Position numbers and translations under genes: made by a program | DNA from: Nitrospinota bacterium | GTDB taxonomy: Bacteria > UBA8248 | Length of the DNA stretch: 14,797 nt | Direction of reading: 5' to 3' | NCBI GenBank assembly: GCA_011523725.1 | Contig: WTGD01000121.1 | Span: forward strand, 1 to 14,797 | Part shown: positions 1 to 6,795 of the stretch, in pieces | Layout of the letters: each line of letters starts with the position of its first letter | Position numbering within the stretch: the stretch's first letter is position 1 | Notes under the pieces: generated by a model | Seen by the model: only the letters and a program-made list of their open reading frames with translations | What the model was told of the DNA's origin: nothing | The model's database searches: none

Positions 1-333
1 GAACGAGCCGGTGGGGTTTCGCGATTCATCCAGGATGTAGAGGTTCCTGTAGCCGAGCGTCTTCCCGAGCCTTTCCGCGTGGATGAGGGGGGTGTCGCCC
101 TCTACGAGCGAGACCACGTTCGCCTCATCGCGCACGGGCAAAAGCTCGCGCCATCGCCAGATGCTCCGGGGTCTGCGGGCGATCTCGTCCCTGTCCACGT
201 GAGTTTTTATCCACTCGACGTCGTAGCTGCCCTGCAGGTTCCCGCCCGTTTCGGGGCAGGTGAAAGGGTGTTCCATGTCGTCCACGATGCGTCCGGATTC
301 CAGGCTTAAAAGGCCTTTCAGCGCGCTGTGCAA
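1..333 (-). CDS. thrC: Threonine synthase, N-terminal part (runs off left edge)
   Basis: The first 111 codons are visible. Threonine synthase converts O-phosphohomoserine to threonine with pyridoxal phosphate (PLP) in the cytoplasm. The translation has a CPxxGG element (residues 26-31), then RRPRSIWRWRELLPV (53-67), VSLVEGDTPL (74-83) and LDESRNPTGSF (101-111), the usual order of the family N-terminus. In the family the PLP lysine directly follows NPTGSF, so it should be the first codon outside the window. The usual KDE before the glycine-rich stretch reads LDE here. The start is inferred as TTG at 331-333, because AAGGAG lies 8 bases upstream on the coding strand and no in-frame ATG or GTG is seen just upstream. 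It follows the class-III aminotransferase gene by 44 bases in the same direction, so the two are probably co-transcribed. A related fold-type II PLP lyase is the main alternative. Confidence 0.85.
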   Translation of the reverse strand, partial: MHSALKGLLSLESGRIVDDMEHPFTCPETGGNLQGSYDVEWIKTHVDRDEIARRPRSIWRWRELLPVRDEANVVSLVEGDTPLIHAERLGKTLGYRNLYILDESRNPTGSF

Positions 334-377
334 GTGCGGTTCTCCTTCATGGTATCTGATGGGTTCGGTGGAATACG

Positions 378-1748
378 CTAGGCGACGCCTTCTTCCTTCA
401 TGGTCTGCACGCCGGCCCGGAAAGCGGCGAGGGTTTCCTCGATCACGTCGTTCGTGTGGCAGGTGCCCACCAGGGCGCGCGCGCCGTTGAAATCCACGCC
501 GTGCAGGATGAGCGCCTGTCTGAGCGCGCGGCTTTTCTGCGCGTTTTTGGAGTCGAGACGCCGCCAGTCGATTCCGCTCACGTCCTGATCCTCCCCGTCG
601 TGCGGCGGGGCGTCGGCGTCAAAAAGAATTTTCCAGTCGCTGTATTCGCCATACACTCGCCAGGCCACCGCCTCCTGGGCGAGAATCTCGTTCATCCCGA
701 ATCTCAACTTTTGTGCCTGCGCGTTCACCGCCTCGGTGGTCCGGCCGTCGGCCAGCGAGGAGAGCATGGCGACGCCCGCGGCCGCGGAGATGGGGTTCGC
801 GTTGAATGTGCCGTGATGGGCGATTTTCGTCTGGCGGTTCGCTTCGGGATCCGGCTTGGTGGCGAGGTATTCGAGCACATCGGCCCGGCCCACGACCGAT
901 CCCCCCGGAAGGCCGCCCGCGAGTATCTTGGCGAGGCTCGTGAGGTCGGGCGTTACGCCGAAGTGCGCCTGCGCGCCGCCCGGCGATACGCGAAAGCCGG
1001 TGACCACCTCATCGAAGACGAGGAGGGCGCCCGCCTTGCGGGTCTCATCCCTGAGCGCGGCCATGAAATCCTTTCCCATCGGGATGGTGCCGAAGTGCCC
1101 GCCGGTCGGCTCCAGGATGAGCGCGGCAACGTCTCCCGAGGCGAGCGCCTCCCGGACGGCTTCGATGTCGTTCGGCGGGCAGACGGTGACGAGGTCGGTC
1201 ACGACCTCGAGTTGTCCCGCTTCGGGTTCGTTCGTGTAGGGGGCGCGCACGCCGATTTCGAGCCCCTCGTGCCAGCCGTGGAAGTGGCCCGCGAACTTGA
1301 CCACGCGCTTTCGGCCCGTGAAGGCGCGCGCGAGCCGGAGCGCCATGTGCGTCGCCTCGGTGCCCGAAGCCGTGAAGCGCACCCGCTCGGCGCAAGGCAC
1401 GAGGCGCTGTACCCATTCGCCCCATTCCACCTCAGGCCTGTGACTGGCCCCGTAGTGTGAACCCTGGAGCACGGCCTCGCTCACGGCCTCGCGGATGTGG
1501 GGCGGATTGTGCCCGTAAAGAAGCGCGCCGTGGCCCATCCAGTAGTCGATGTAGCGGTTGCCGTCCACGTCCCACTTATAGGCGCCCTCGGCACGCTCGA
1601 CGTAGATGGGGAACGGCTGCATCCTGCGGTTGTCGTGCGTCACCCCGTCGGGGAAGACCTCTTTCGCCCGCTCGTGAAGCGCGCGCGAGGCGGGCAGGGA
1701 TTCGGCGTAGGCGTCCGCGAGTTTCGGAGTGTCTGTGGGCTGCTGCAT
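378..1748 (-). CDS. Class-III aminotransferase, glutamate-1-semialdehyde aminotransferase-like
   Basis: A 456-residue fold-type I PLP enzyme. Visible elements are the phosphate-binding ASGTEATHMALRLARA (127-142), KFAGHFHGWHEG (151-162), the cofactor aspartate in VFDEVVTGFR (D246) and the Schiff-base lysine in SLAKILAGGLPGG (K274), followed by HHGTFNANPISAAAG (311-325). This layout is that of glutamate-1-semialdehyde aminotransferases. The sequence around the lysine and the longer C-terminus (about 370-405, acidic and Trp-containing) differ from typical HemL, so a role in heme synthesis is doubtful. A transaminase or aminomutase acting on another amino or keto acid is more likely. I prefer the ATG at 1746-1748 to an in-frame ATG 14 codons upstream, because GGAG sits 7 bases before it and homology begins after it. 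The gene lies upstream of threonine synthase and diverges from the branched-chain aminotransferase. Confidence 0.9.
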   Translation of the reverse strand: MQQPTDTPKLADAYAESLPASRALHERAKEVFPDGVTHDNRRMQPFPIYVERAEGAYKWDVDGNRYIDYWMGHGALLYGHNPPHIREAVSEAVLQGSHYGASHRPEVEWGEWVQRLVPCAERVRFTASGTEATHMALRLARAFTGRKRVVKFAGHFHGWHEGLEIGVRAPYTNEPEAGQLEVVTDLVTVCPPNDIEAVREALASGDVAALILEPTGGHFGTIPMGKDFMAALRDETRKAGALLVFDEVVTGFRVSPGGAQAHFGVTPDLTSLAKILAGGLPGGSVVGRADVLEYLATKPDPEANRQTKIAHHGTFNANPISAAAGVAMLSSLADGRTTEAVNAQAQKLRFGMNEILAQEAVAWRVYGEYSDWKILFDADAPPHDGEDQDVSGIDWRRLDSKNAQKSRALRQALILHGVDFNGARALVGTCHTNDVIEETLAAFRAGVQTMKEEGVA

Positions 1749-1788
1749 GAAAATCTCCGGATGGGGAAGTTTGAAATTTGCTCGGCAC

Positions 1789-1818
1789 ACGCTACGCCCA
1801 AGCGCGGCCGAGCGTCAA
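1789..1818 (-). promoter_or_regulatory. Candidate sigma-70-type promoter for the class-III aminotransferase
   Basis: On the minus strand TTGACG (1813-1818) is separated by 18 bases from TAGCGT (1789-1794). That is 5 of 6 and 3 of 6 matches to consensus, leaving a leader of about 30-35 bases before the preferred ATG. It lies in the divergent intergenic region. The assignment rests only on consensus matching. Confidence 0.38.
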
Positions 1819-1832
1819 GGCGGGGGTGCCCC

Positions 1833-1862
1833 TTGTCAACCAAGCCTAAAATTGTTCATCAT
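1833..1862 (+). promoter_or_regulatory. Candidate promoter for the branched-chain aminotransferase
   Basis: TTGTCA (1833-1838), an 18-base spacer and CATCAT (1857-1862) match the -35/-10 consensus at 5 of 6 and 4 of 6. They would leave about 45 bases of leader before the GTG start. Together with the minus-strand candidate it would make 1749-1913 a back-to-back promoter region. Prediction by eye only. Confidence 0.32.
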
Positions 1863-1913
1863 GCCGTGTTTTCCGCATTGACAGTCAATCTTCCTTCCAC
1901 ATTGGAGGTTCCT

Positions 1914-2852
1914 GTGCCTAGTTATGATCATGCAAAAGTTTGGCTCAACGGAGAAGTGGTGCCGCCCGAGGAGGCCAAGATCAGCGTTTTCAGCCAGGCG
2001 GTCCTTAGGGGTTCGAGCGTATACGAGGGGATCCGCGCCTATTGGAGCGAGGAGAGAAACAATCTCTTTCTCTGGAAGATGGACCCGCACATCAGGCGGC
2101 TGTTCGATTCGATGCGGGTGATGCGGATGACGCCGCCCTATACGGCGGAAGAGTTCAAGGACGCCGTTATCGAGTGGATACGGGCGAACGAGTTCAAGGA
2201 GGACCTCCACTTCCGCCTCAACGTGTATTTCGACGATTCGGGCCCTCTGGACATGAAGGGCTACGCGGCGGACGAGGTGGACACATGCGTCTTCATCAGC
2301 GGGGGGACGAACAGCAACCGCAAACGCCAGGAGCAGGGGGTGAACCTGTGCGTGAGCAGTTGGCGGCGCATCTCGGACGATTCCGTGCCGCCGCGCGTCA
2401 AAGCGTCGGCCAACTACCAAAACGGCAGGCTCGCGGGCGTGGAGGCCAGGATCAACGGCTATGACGACGCCCTTTTGCTGAACCAGAACGGCACGGTGGC
2501 CGAGGGCACGGGCACGTGCATCATGATCATCCGCGAGGGAAAGCTCATCACCCCGCCGGTGACGGACTCGATTCTCGAGAGTATTACGCGCGACAGCGTA
2601 ATCGAGATGTTCGGTAGGCACATCGGCCCCGAACCCGTGGAGCGGCCGGTGGACCGCACGGAGATCTACGTGGCCGATGAGGCGATGATTTGCGGCTCGG
2701 CGGCGGAGGTCGCGCCCGTGCTCTCGCTCGACCGCATCGAGGTGGCGGACGGTAAGCCGGGAAAACTCACGCGCAGGCTCCAGGAGATTTTCTACGCGGC
2801 CGCTCGCGGCGTGGACGAGACCTACGAGAAGGATATTATGCCCGTCTATTGA
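1914..2852 (+). CDS. ilvE: Branched-chain-amino-acid aminotransferase (fold-type IV)
   Basis: A 312-residue PLP enzyme of the branched-chain / D-amino-acid aminotransferase fold, which moves an amino group between branched-chain amino acids and 2-oxoglutarate. Visible elements are WLNGEVVPPEEAKISVFSQ (10-28), GSSVYEGIRAY (33-43), the probable PLP lysine in RVKASANYQNG (K163), YDDALLLNQNGTVAEGTG (183-200, with the conserved Glu198), ITPPVTDSILESITRD (212-227) and a late DEAMICGSAAEV (255-266). The usual NIF after EGSG is replaced by TCIM, a mild departure. The start is GTG: GGAGG lies 5 bases upstream and the protein then begins at the family's usual position. A longer in-frame extension upstream has no family similarity. 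A paralogue acting on aromatic or D-amino acids is possible, so the symbol is tentative. Confidence 0.88.
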   Translation: MPSYDHAKVWLNGEVVPPEEAKISVFSQAVLRGSSVYEGIRAYWSEERNNLFLWKMDPHIRRLFDSMRVMRMTPPYTAEEFKDAVIEWIRANEFKEDLHFRLNVYFDDSGPLDMKGYAADEVDTCVFISGGTNSNRKRQEQGVNLCVSSWRRISDDSVPPRVKASANYQNGRLAGVEARINGYDDALLLNQNGTVAEGTGTCIMIIREGKLITPPVTDSILESITRDSVIEMFGRHIGPEPVERPVDRTEIYVADEAMICGSAAEVAPVLSLDRIEVADGKPGKLTRRLQEIFYAAARGVDETYEKDIMPVY

Positions 2853-2864
2853 CGAGGCCGGTAG

Positions 2865-2926
2865 GGGCCGCATATATGCGGCCCTTGGCGGGTGGCGAAA
2901 AGGGCCGGGACGCATATATGCGGCCC
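2865..2926. repeat. Two near-identical CATATATG-centred palindromes between convergent genes
   Basis: The first unit, GGGCCGCATATATGCGGCCC (2865-2884), is a perfect 20-base palindrome. The second (2907-2926) is the same with a single change that breaks one pair, and it keeps the perfect 12-base core CGCATATATGCG. Their centres are 42 bases apart. Each could fold into a strong hairpin with a UAUA loop on either strand. They sit in the 155-base gap between the stop codons of the converging branched-chain and class-I/II aminotransferase genes. A bidirectional transcription end or mRNA 3' stabiliser is the simplest reading. No U-run follows directly, and a paired protein-binding site is also possible. 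Confidence 0.8.
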
Positions 2927-2956
2927 CGACACCCCCTAACCCCTCCTCAGAGGAAA

Positions 2957-2973
2957 TTTTTCAGCAGTCCCCC
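2957..2973. repeat. Possible solitary terminal-repeat remnant (TTTTTCAGCA..CCCC)
   Basis: TTTTTCAGCAGTCCCC here resembles the right terminal repeat of the 243-bp element at 6553-6795 (TTTTTCAGCAACCCC). The first 10 bases are identical and the C-run follows after GT instead of A. No convincing partner repeat is visible nearby, so it may be a decayed end or chance. Confidence 0.3.
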
Positions 2974-3007
2974 AAAGGACGGCTTTCAGGCGTAGAACGA
3001 ACCAGCC

Positions 3008-4156
3008 TCAGCCCAGGTGGCGGAAGACCTCGCCCACGATCTTCATGCCCTTTTCGATAACATCCTCATTCACCGAATAGGTGAAGCGCAGGTGGTTTTC
3101 GCCTGAGGCGCCGAACTCCGAACCGCTGCGAATCGCCGCCCCGGCCTCCCAGACGCGCTTTCGCACCTCGCTCGAGGGGATGGGGTACTCATACCGACAG
3201 TATTGGTAGAAACCGCCCTGGGGCTCGATGGGAATGAGGCCCGGAATATCACGCGTCATCTCGTTCATGAGGCGGCCCCGCTTGTGGTATTCGCGCTTAA
3301 ACTCCTCTACACATTCCTGCGAGCTCCTGAGCGCAGCCGCTCCCGCGCGCTGGACGAAGGTGTTGATCGGCCCGTTGATGGAGCGGTGCACGCTGAACAT
3401 CGGCTGGGGCAGATCCTCGGGCAGGACCATGAAGCCCAGACGCCAGCCGGTCATCGAATAGGTCTTGGAAAAGGTGTCGAGCAGGATGAGGTGGTCGCGA
3501 TGCTCGGTGAACGAGAGCAGGGGCACGTGTTCGAAGCCTGGTTGCAGGATTTTCGCATAAGCCTCGTCCGATACGAGCATGAGGTCGTGCTCCGTGGCGA
3601 GTTCGGCGAGGGCCGCGAGATCCTCGCGCCGGTAGACCACGCCGGTGGGGTTGTTCGGGTTGTTGACGAGAATGAGGCGCGTACGCGGGGTGATGGCGCG
3701 GCGAACGGCCTCCACGTCGATCTGATAGTCCGCGTCGTGCGGCACGGAGACGGGTACGGCGCCGAGCTGCAGGGCGACGTGGGCGTAGAGCGAAAACGTC
3801 GGGTCCATGAGGATGGCCTCATCGCCCGGGTCGAGAAACGCCGTCATGACGGCGTAGATGCCCGAACTCGCCCCGTTCGTCGCGATGACGGAACCCGGCG
3901 TGTATTTCGCGTTCGCCTCGCGCTCGACGTGCTCGCAGACGGCTTCGAGGAATTCGGGGTCGCCTTGTCCCGGCGCGTAGCCGGTGAGGCCCTGGTCGAG
4001 CGCCTCCTTGGCGGCTTCCGTGATGTGTTCGGGCGTGGGGAAGTTGGGCGTTCCCGAATCGAGCGGCACGAGACCCGGCGGTTTCCTGGCCGTCATGTGA
4101 TTGGCGCGCTCTCCGCCTGCAGTCGCGGCGACGGTCTTGGCGAGGTGTCTTTTCAT
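3008..4156 (-). CDS. Class-I/II pyridoxal-phosphate aminotransferase (aspartate aminotransferase-like)
   Basis: A complete 382-residue fold-type I aminotransferase. It has LDSGTPNFPTPEHI (32-45), the GYAPGQGDPEFLEAV substrate and phosphate region (59-73), NNPNNPTG (165-172), SDEAY with the cofactor Asp197 and Tyr200, SKTYSMTGWRLGF with PLP Lys231, and LRFTYS with the likely carboxylate-binding Arg357. The layout fits the broad aspartate / aromatic / alanine aminotransferase subgroup. The sequence does not fix the amino donor. The first ATG is chosen because the 20 residues before the next Met fill the usual N-terminal helix, with GGAG about 12 bases upstream. It is the last gene of a leftward run, 68 bases after the oxidoreductase. 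A T-rich coding-strand tract (TTTTATCTTTTT) in that gap could weaken read-through. Confidence 0.92.
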   Translation of the reverse strand: MKRHLAKTVAATAGGERANHMTARKPPGLVPLDSGTPNFPTPEHITEAAKEALDQGLTGYAPGQGDPEFLEAVCEHVEREANAKYTPGSVIATNGASSGIYAVMTAFLDPGDEAILMDPTFSLYAHVALQLGAVPVSVPHDADYQIDVEAVRRAITPRTRLILVNNPNNPTGVVYRREDLAALAELATEHDLMLVSDEAYAKILQPGFEHVPLLSFTEHRDHLILLDTFSKTYSMTGWRLGFMVLPEDLPQPMFSVHRSINGPINTFVQRAGAAALRSSQECVEEFKREYHKRGRLMNEMTRDIPGLIPIEPQGGFYQYCRYEYPIPSSEVRKRVWEAGAAIRSGSEFGASGENHLRFTYSVNEDVIEKGMKIVGEVFRHLG

Positions 4157-4224
4157 GTTTTATGCGTTCTCCGAAAGTTGACGATTCACAAAAAGATAAA
4201 ACGGCGCGCGGTCTCCTTGCCCCC

Positions 4225-5220
4225 CTAGTCTCTCGTGATGACCACCTTCCCGAACTGTTCGCCCTTCGCCACGCGCTCGATGGCCTCGCGGAAGCGCGAG
4301 AGGGGATAGGTGGAGTCGATGTGGGCCTTCACCTTGCCCTCGGCGGCGAGGGCCATCGCCGCGTTGAATTCTTCCGGCGTCGCCATGGTGGAGGTGTGGA
4401 TGTCGACCTGCTTGAAATACAGATCGCGCAGGTTGACCTCGGGGATCACGTGGTGCGCCGCTCCGCCCACGATGGTGATGCGCCCGTTCAGCGCGACGCA
4501 CTTTGCGCTCAACCCGAAGGTGGACGCGCCCACGTTGTCGACCACCACGTCGGCCCCCCGGCCATCGGTGGCATCCATCACGGAGCTGGCGACGTCCTGC
4601 GTCTTGTAATTGATGCAGACGTCCGCGCCGAAGGATTCGGCGGTTTCGAGTTTCTCCTCGCTCGATGAGGTGACGATGGTGAAGGCCCCCGCCTGCGCGG
4701 CGAGTTGCAGGCAATAGAGCATGACGCCCCCGCCCACCCCGTGGATGAGCACGCTCTCGCCCGCGGCAAGCCGCGCGCGGCTGATGAGCTGGCGATAGGC
4801 CGTGCTGAGAGCTAGGGGAAGCGCGGCCGCTTCCTCGAACGAGAGGTTCCCGGGCTTGGGAAAGAAATTCTTCTCCGGCAGGACGATGAACTCCGCATGC
4901 GTGCCTGCACTTTGCGCGCCCACCAGGCCGTAGCCCGGTTGGGTGGGGTCGCCCAGGTTGGGGTCGAGGATGACTTCATCGCCCGGCTTCAAGACCGCGC
5001 CCGGCCCCGCCTTATCCACGACGCCCGCGCCGTCCGCACCCATGGTGTGGGGTTTCTCGTGACGCACCATGGCGGGAGTGCACTGGTAGACGTCGATGTG
5101 GTTGATGCCTGAAGCCAGGAGCTTCACGCGCACTTCGCCCTCTCCCGGTTCGGGCGTGGGGACCTCGCCGTATACGAGCCCTTCGATTCCGGCGTCGCCC
5201 TGGACTGTAATCGCTTTCAT
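4225..5220 (-). CDS. Quinone-oxidoreductase/zinc-dehydrogenase family (MDR) NAD(P)-dependent oxidoreductase
   Basis: A 331-residue medium-chain dehydrogenase/reductase with a GroES-like N-terminal domain (VRVKLLASGINHIDVYQ, 30-46; GADGAGVVDKAG, 61-72) and a Rossmann domain with the dinucleotide motif HGVGGGV (160-166). Such enzymes use NAD(P)H to reduce quinones or enones or to oxidise alcohols. The catalytic-zinc GHE motif is absent (GADGAG instead). The region where related zinc enzymes carry four structural-zinc cysteines (about 83-105) contains no cysteine, so a zinc-independent reductase is likely. The ATG start has AAGGA about 7 bases upstream. It lies 49 bases after the TfoX-domain gene and 68 before the aminotransferase, in the same direction. 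Substrate unknown. Confidence 0.9.
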   Translation of the reverse strand: MKAITVQGDAGIEGLVYGEVPTPEPGEGEVRVKLLASGINHIDVYQCTPAMVRHEKPHTMGADGAGVVDKAGPGAVLKPGDEVILDPNLGDPTQPGYGLVGAQSAGTHAEFIVLPEKNFFPKPGNLSFEEAAALPLALSTAYRQLISRARLAAGESVLIHGVGGGVMLYCLQLAAQAGAFTIVTSSSEEKLETAESFGADVCINYKTQDVASSVMDATDGRGADVVVDNVGASTFGLSAKCVALNGRITIVGGAAHHVIPEVNLRDLYFKQVDIHTSTMATPEEFNAAMALAAEGKVKAHIDSTYPLSRFREAIERVAKGEQFGKVVITRD

Positions 5221-5269
5221 ATCTCATCCTTCGCAGAGAGTGAATTTCAGTATCATGGGTGAGGCGCCC

Positions 5270-5599
5270 TCACTTGGGCGGAAGCGAGCCTGCGAACTTC
5301 GCCGCCCTGCGCACCCAGTCTTTCAGAGCCTCGTCCGTTTCGATACCCGCCGGTTCGACGAGCGCCCAGCCCTTCATCACCCGGCCCGCCATGTCGGCGG
5401 GTTTCGTGTGAGGTTCAGTGAGGGTCGTCTCGTGGTTCTCCCTGGCGAGCCGCACGATGAGCGCGCCCTTCCACGTTCCGACGCACATGTTGCCGTTGAT
5501 CATGAAGCACACGCCGCCGAACATGCGTTTTTCCGAATATCCCTTGCGCCGCTTGAGAATCGGGCGGATGCGCGCGATCAATACTCCGTCTTCCGTCAT
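5270..5599 (-). CDS. TfoX N-terminal domain protein
   Basis: A 109-residue protein made of a single TfoX-N domain. Characteristic features are KRMFGGVCFMINGNMCVGTWKGALIVR (24-50), DMAGRVMKGWALVEP (69-83) and the C-terminal ALKDWVRRAAKFAGSLPPK (91-109). In gamma-proteobacteria TfoX/Sxy proteins control competence genes. Stand-alone N-domain proteins like this one are widespread and mostly uncharacterised, so no competence role is implied. The ATG at 5597-5599 is chosen because AGGAG lies 6 bases before it and the domain starts here. A longer in-frame extension overlaps the enoyl-CoA hydratase gene and lacks family similarity. It sits between enoyl-CoA hydratase (80-base gap) and the oxidoreductase (49-base gap). 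Confidence 0.85.
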   Translation of the reverse strand: MTEDGVLIARIRPILKRRKGYSEKRMFGGVCFMINGNMCVGTWKGALIVRLARENHETTLTEPHTKPADMAGRVMKGWALVEPAGIETDEALKDWVRRAAKFAGSLPPK

Positions 5600-5679
5600 C
5601 CTGTTCTCCTCATTATCCCGGCAGGATGAGTGAAGATGCCACACCGAACCAGCGAACGCCACCGCGGGGCGTATTCTGC

Positions 5680-6468
5680 TTATCCCTCTCCGGGCGCCCA
5701 GGCGGGAGGACGCTTCTCGTGCGCCGCGGCCATGCCTTCCTGTGGTTCGCCGGTTCGGAACGAGGCCTCGAAGGCGTCGATTGAGGGCGGAACGGCGGCT
5801 TCGAGATAGGCCTGCATCCATCGTCTCAATAGCGCCTTCTGGGCGCGCAACGCGCCGGGAGCGGCTTCGAGCAGTTCCGCCACAACCGCCCCTGTTGCTT
5901 CATCGAGTTCCGCAGGCGGGCATATCCGCTGGACGATTCCCAGCCGATGCGCCTCATGCGCGTCGAACGTCCGGCCCGTGAGGAGCAGGTCCTGCGCGGC
6001 TCCCAAACCGCAGAAAGGGGCGAACAGCGCGGCCTCGATGACGGAGGGAACGCCGACCCGGACTTCAGGCATGCCGAACTTCGTATTTTCCGTAGCGACG
6101 CGGAGGTCGCAGCCGAGCATGAGTTCCAGCGCGCCGCCCAGAACGTACCCCCGGCACTTGCAGACCACGGGATGCGGGAACTCGCGCACGCCGTGGATGA
6201 GGGAGTGGAGGTTCGTGATGAAATCGCGCGCGGTGTCTTCGGTAAGCGCGCCCATCTCGACCACGTCGGCCCCTGCGGAGAAGACGTCCCCAGCGCCCTC
6301 GATTACGAGAACGCGCAAACCATCCGCCCCCGCAAGCTCTGCAATCGCCGATTTCGCCTCGCGGGTCATTTGCGTGTTCATGGCGTTTCGCTTCTCGGGG
6401 CGGTTGAGCGTGAGCGTGGCGAGCGGGCCGTCGCGCTCGACCAGCACCAAGGGTTTCTTCGATGACAT
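5680..6468 (-). CDS. Enoyl-CoA hydratase/isomerase (crotonase family)
   Basis: A 262-residue crotonase-fold protein acting on acyl-CoA thioesters, usually adding water to 2-enoyl-CoA. The N-terminal LNRPEKRNAMN (21-31), the oxyanion-hole segments FSAGADV (63-69) and LGGALEL (110-116), and FGMPEVRVGVPS (131-142) are visible. Glu115 and Glu135 lie 20 apart, as do the two catalytic glutamates of crotonase. The usual IPGAGG after the second glutamate is replaced by PSVIEAAL, so the exact reaction (hydratase, isomerase or other) is uncertain. The C-terminal EKRPPAWAPG fits the family tail. The start at 6466-6468 has GGGAGGA 6-7 bases upstream and excludes a longer frame. It is the first gene of a leftward run ending with the aminotransferase at 3008. 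Confidence 0.93.
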   Translation of the reverse strand: MSSKKPLVLVERDGPLATLTLNRPEKRNAMNTQMTREAKSAIAELAGADGLRVLVIEGAGDVFSAGADVVEMGALTEDTARDFITNLHSLIHGVREFPHPVVCKCRGYVLGGALELMLGCDLRVATENTKFGMPEVRVGVPSVIEAALFAPFCGLGAAQDLLLTGRTFDAHEAHRLGIVQRICPPAELDEATGAVVAELLEAAPGALRAQKALLRRWMQAYLEAAVPPSIDAFEASFRTGEPQEGMAAAHEKRPPAWAPGEG

Positions 6469-6496
6469 GGAACGTCCTCCCTGAATTTGAGGCGAC

Positions 6497-6525
6497 AGCC
6501 TATGCGAGCTTGCACGGCAGCGCAA
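6497..6525 (-). promoter_or_regulatory. Weak candidate promoter for the enoyl-CoA hydratase gene run
   Basis: Minus-strand TTGCGC (6520-6525), a 17-base spacer and TAGGCT (6497-6502) give three matches in each box, with about 28 bases of leader. The match is weak, but the spacing is ideal and the place is right for the first gene of the run. Confidence 0.22.
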
Positions 6526-6552
6526 AGGCGAATCCCGACTCTCACGTGCTAT

Positions 6553-6795
6553 GGGGTTGTTGAAAAACCCGGCACTGGAAATAGGCGCGTTCGATACTCG
6601 CTCCTCGCTCGCGTCAAGTCCTCGTCTTGCCTTGCCGCCATATTGACCTCACCCTGAGTAGCCGCCAAAGGCGGCGTATCGAAGGGTTCGACACCCCCTA
6701 CTCGGTCGGGTCAAACCCTCGATACGGAGCGCAGGCGCGCCTACTCGGGATGAGGGGGAGGAATTCCGATTGAGGATGACTTTTTCAGCAACCCC
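6553..6795. mobile_element. MITE-like non-coding element, 243 bp, with terminal inverted repeats and 5-bp target duplication
   Basis: The left end GGGGTTGTTGAAAAA (6553-6567) and the right end TTTTTCAGCAACCCC (6781-6795) are inverted repeats matching at 14 of 15 positions. The pentamer GCTAT abuts both ends (6548-6552 and 6796-6800), as expected for a target-site duplication. No transposase frame fits inside, so it would need a transposase in trans. The interior (6647-6755) is a long imperfect hairpin. The structure is that of a miniature inverted-repeat element. The parent insertion sequence family cannot be decided from this window. Confidence 0.82.
6647..6755. repeat. Long imperfect hairpin inside the mobile element
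   Basis: The left arm (6647-6695, starting CCTCACCCTGAGTAG) and the right arm (6704-6755, ending CTACTCGGGATGAGG) are inverted copies with scattered differences. The blocks GAGTAG, CGTATCGA and GGGTT are shared. Within the left arm GCCGCC-AAA-GGCGGC (6661-6675) is a perfect small hairpin. The shape recalls REP-type intergenic repeats nested in the element. Confidence 0.75.

Noticed and set aside
456..1460. A 334-codon open frame on the plus strand opposite the class-III aminotransferase
   Set aside because: Its product shows no recognisable domain and is rich in Arg, Gly and Ala, as expected for the antisense of GC-rich coding DNA. The minus-strand gene has full family motifs.
378..1748. Calling the class-III aminotransferase hemL
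   Set aside because: The fold and cofactor motifs match, but the lysine region and the long C-terminal part differ from typical HemL and no heme genes are nearby.
1878..1906. A perfect TTGACA at 1878-1883 as the -35 of the branched-chain aminotransferase gene
   Set aside because: The corresponding -10 position reads ATTGGA and overlaps the SD site, so transcription would start at or inside the gene. The upstream pair at 1833-1862 fits better.
2945..2961. TCCT-CAG-AGGA followed by AAATTTTT as an intrinsic terminator for the branched-chain aminotransferase
   Set aside because: The stem has only four pairs. The large palindromes just upstream are better candidates for a transcript end.
3203..4228. 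A 341-codon plus-strand open frame opposite the class-I/II aminotransferase
   Set aside because: Low-complexity Arg/Val/Glu-rich product with no family signature. The opposite frame encodes a complete aminotransferase.
6647..6755. The repeated stem sequences as a CRISPR array or tandem repeat
   Set aside because: There is a single inverted pair, with no regularly spaced direct repeats and no spacers. It is explained as the hairpin of the mobile element.
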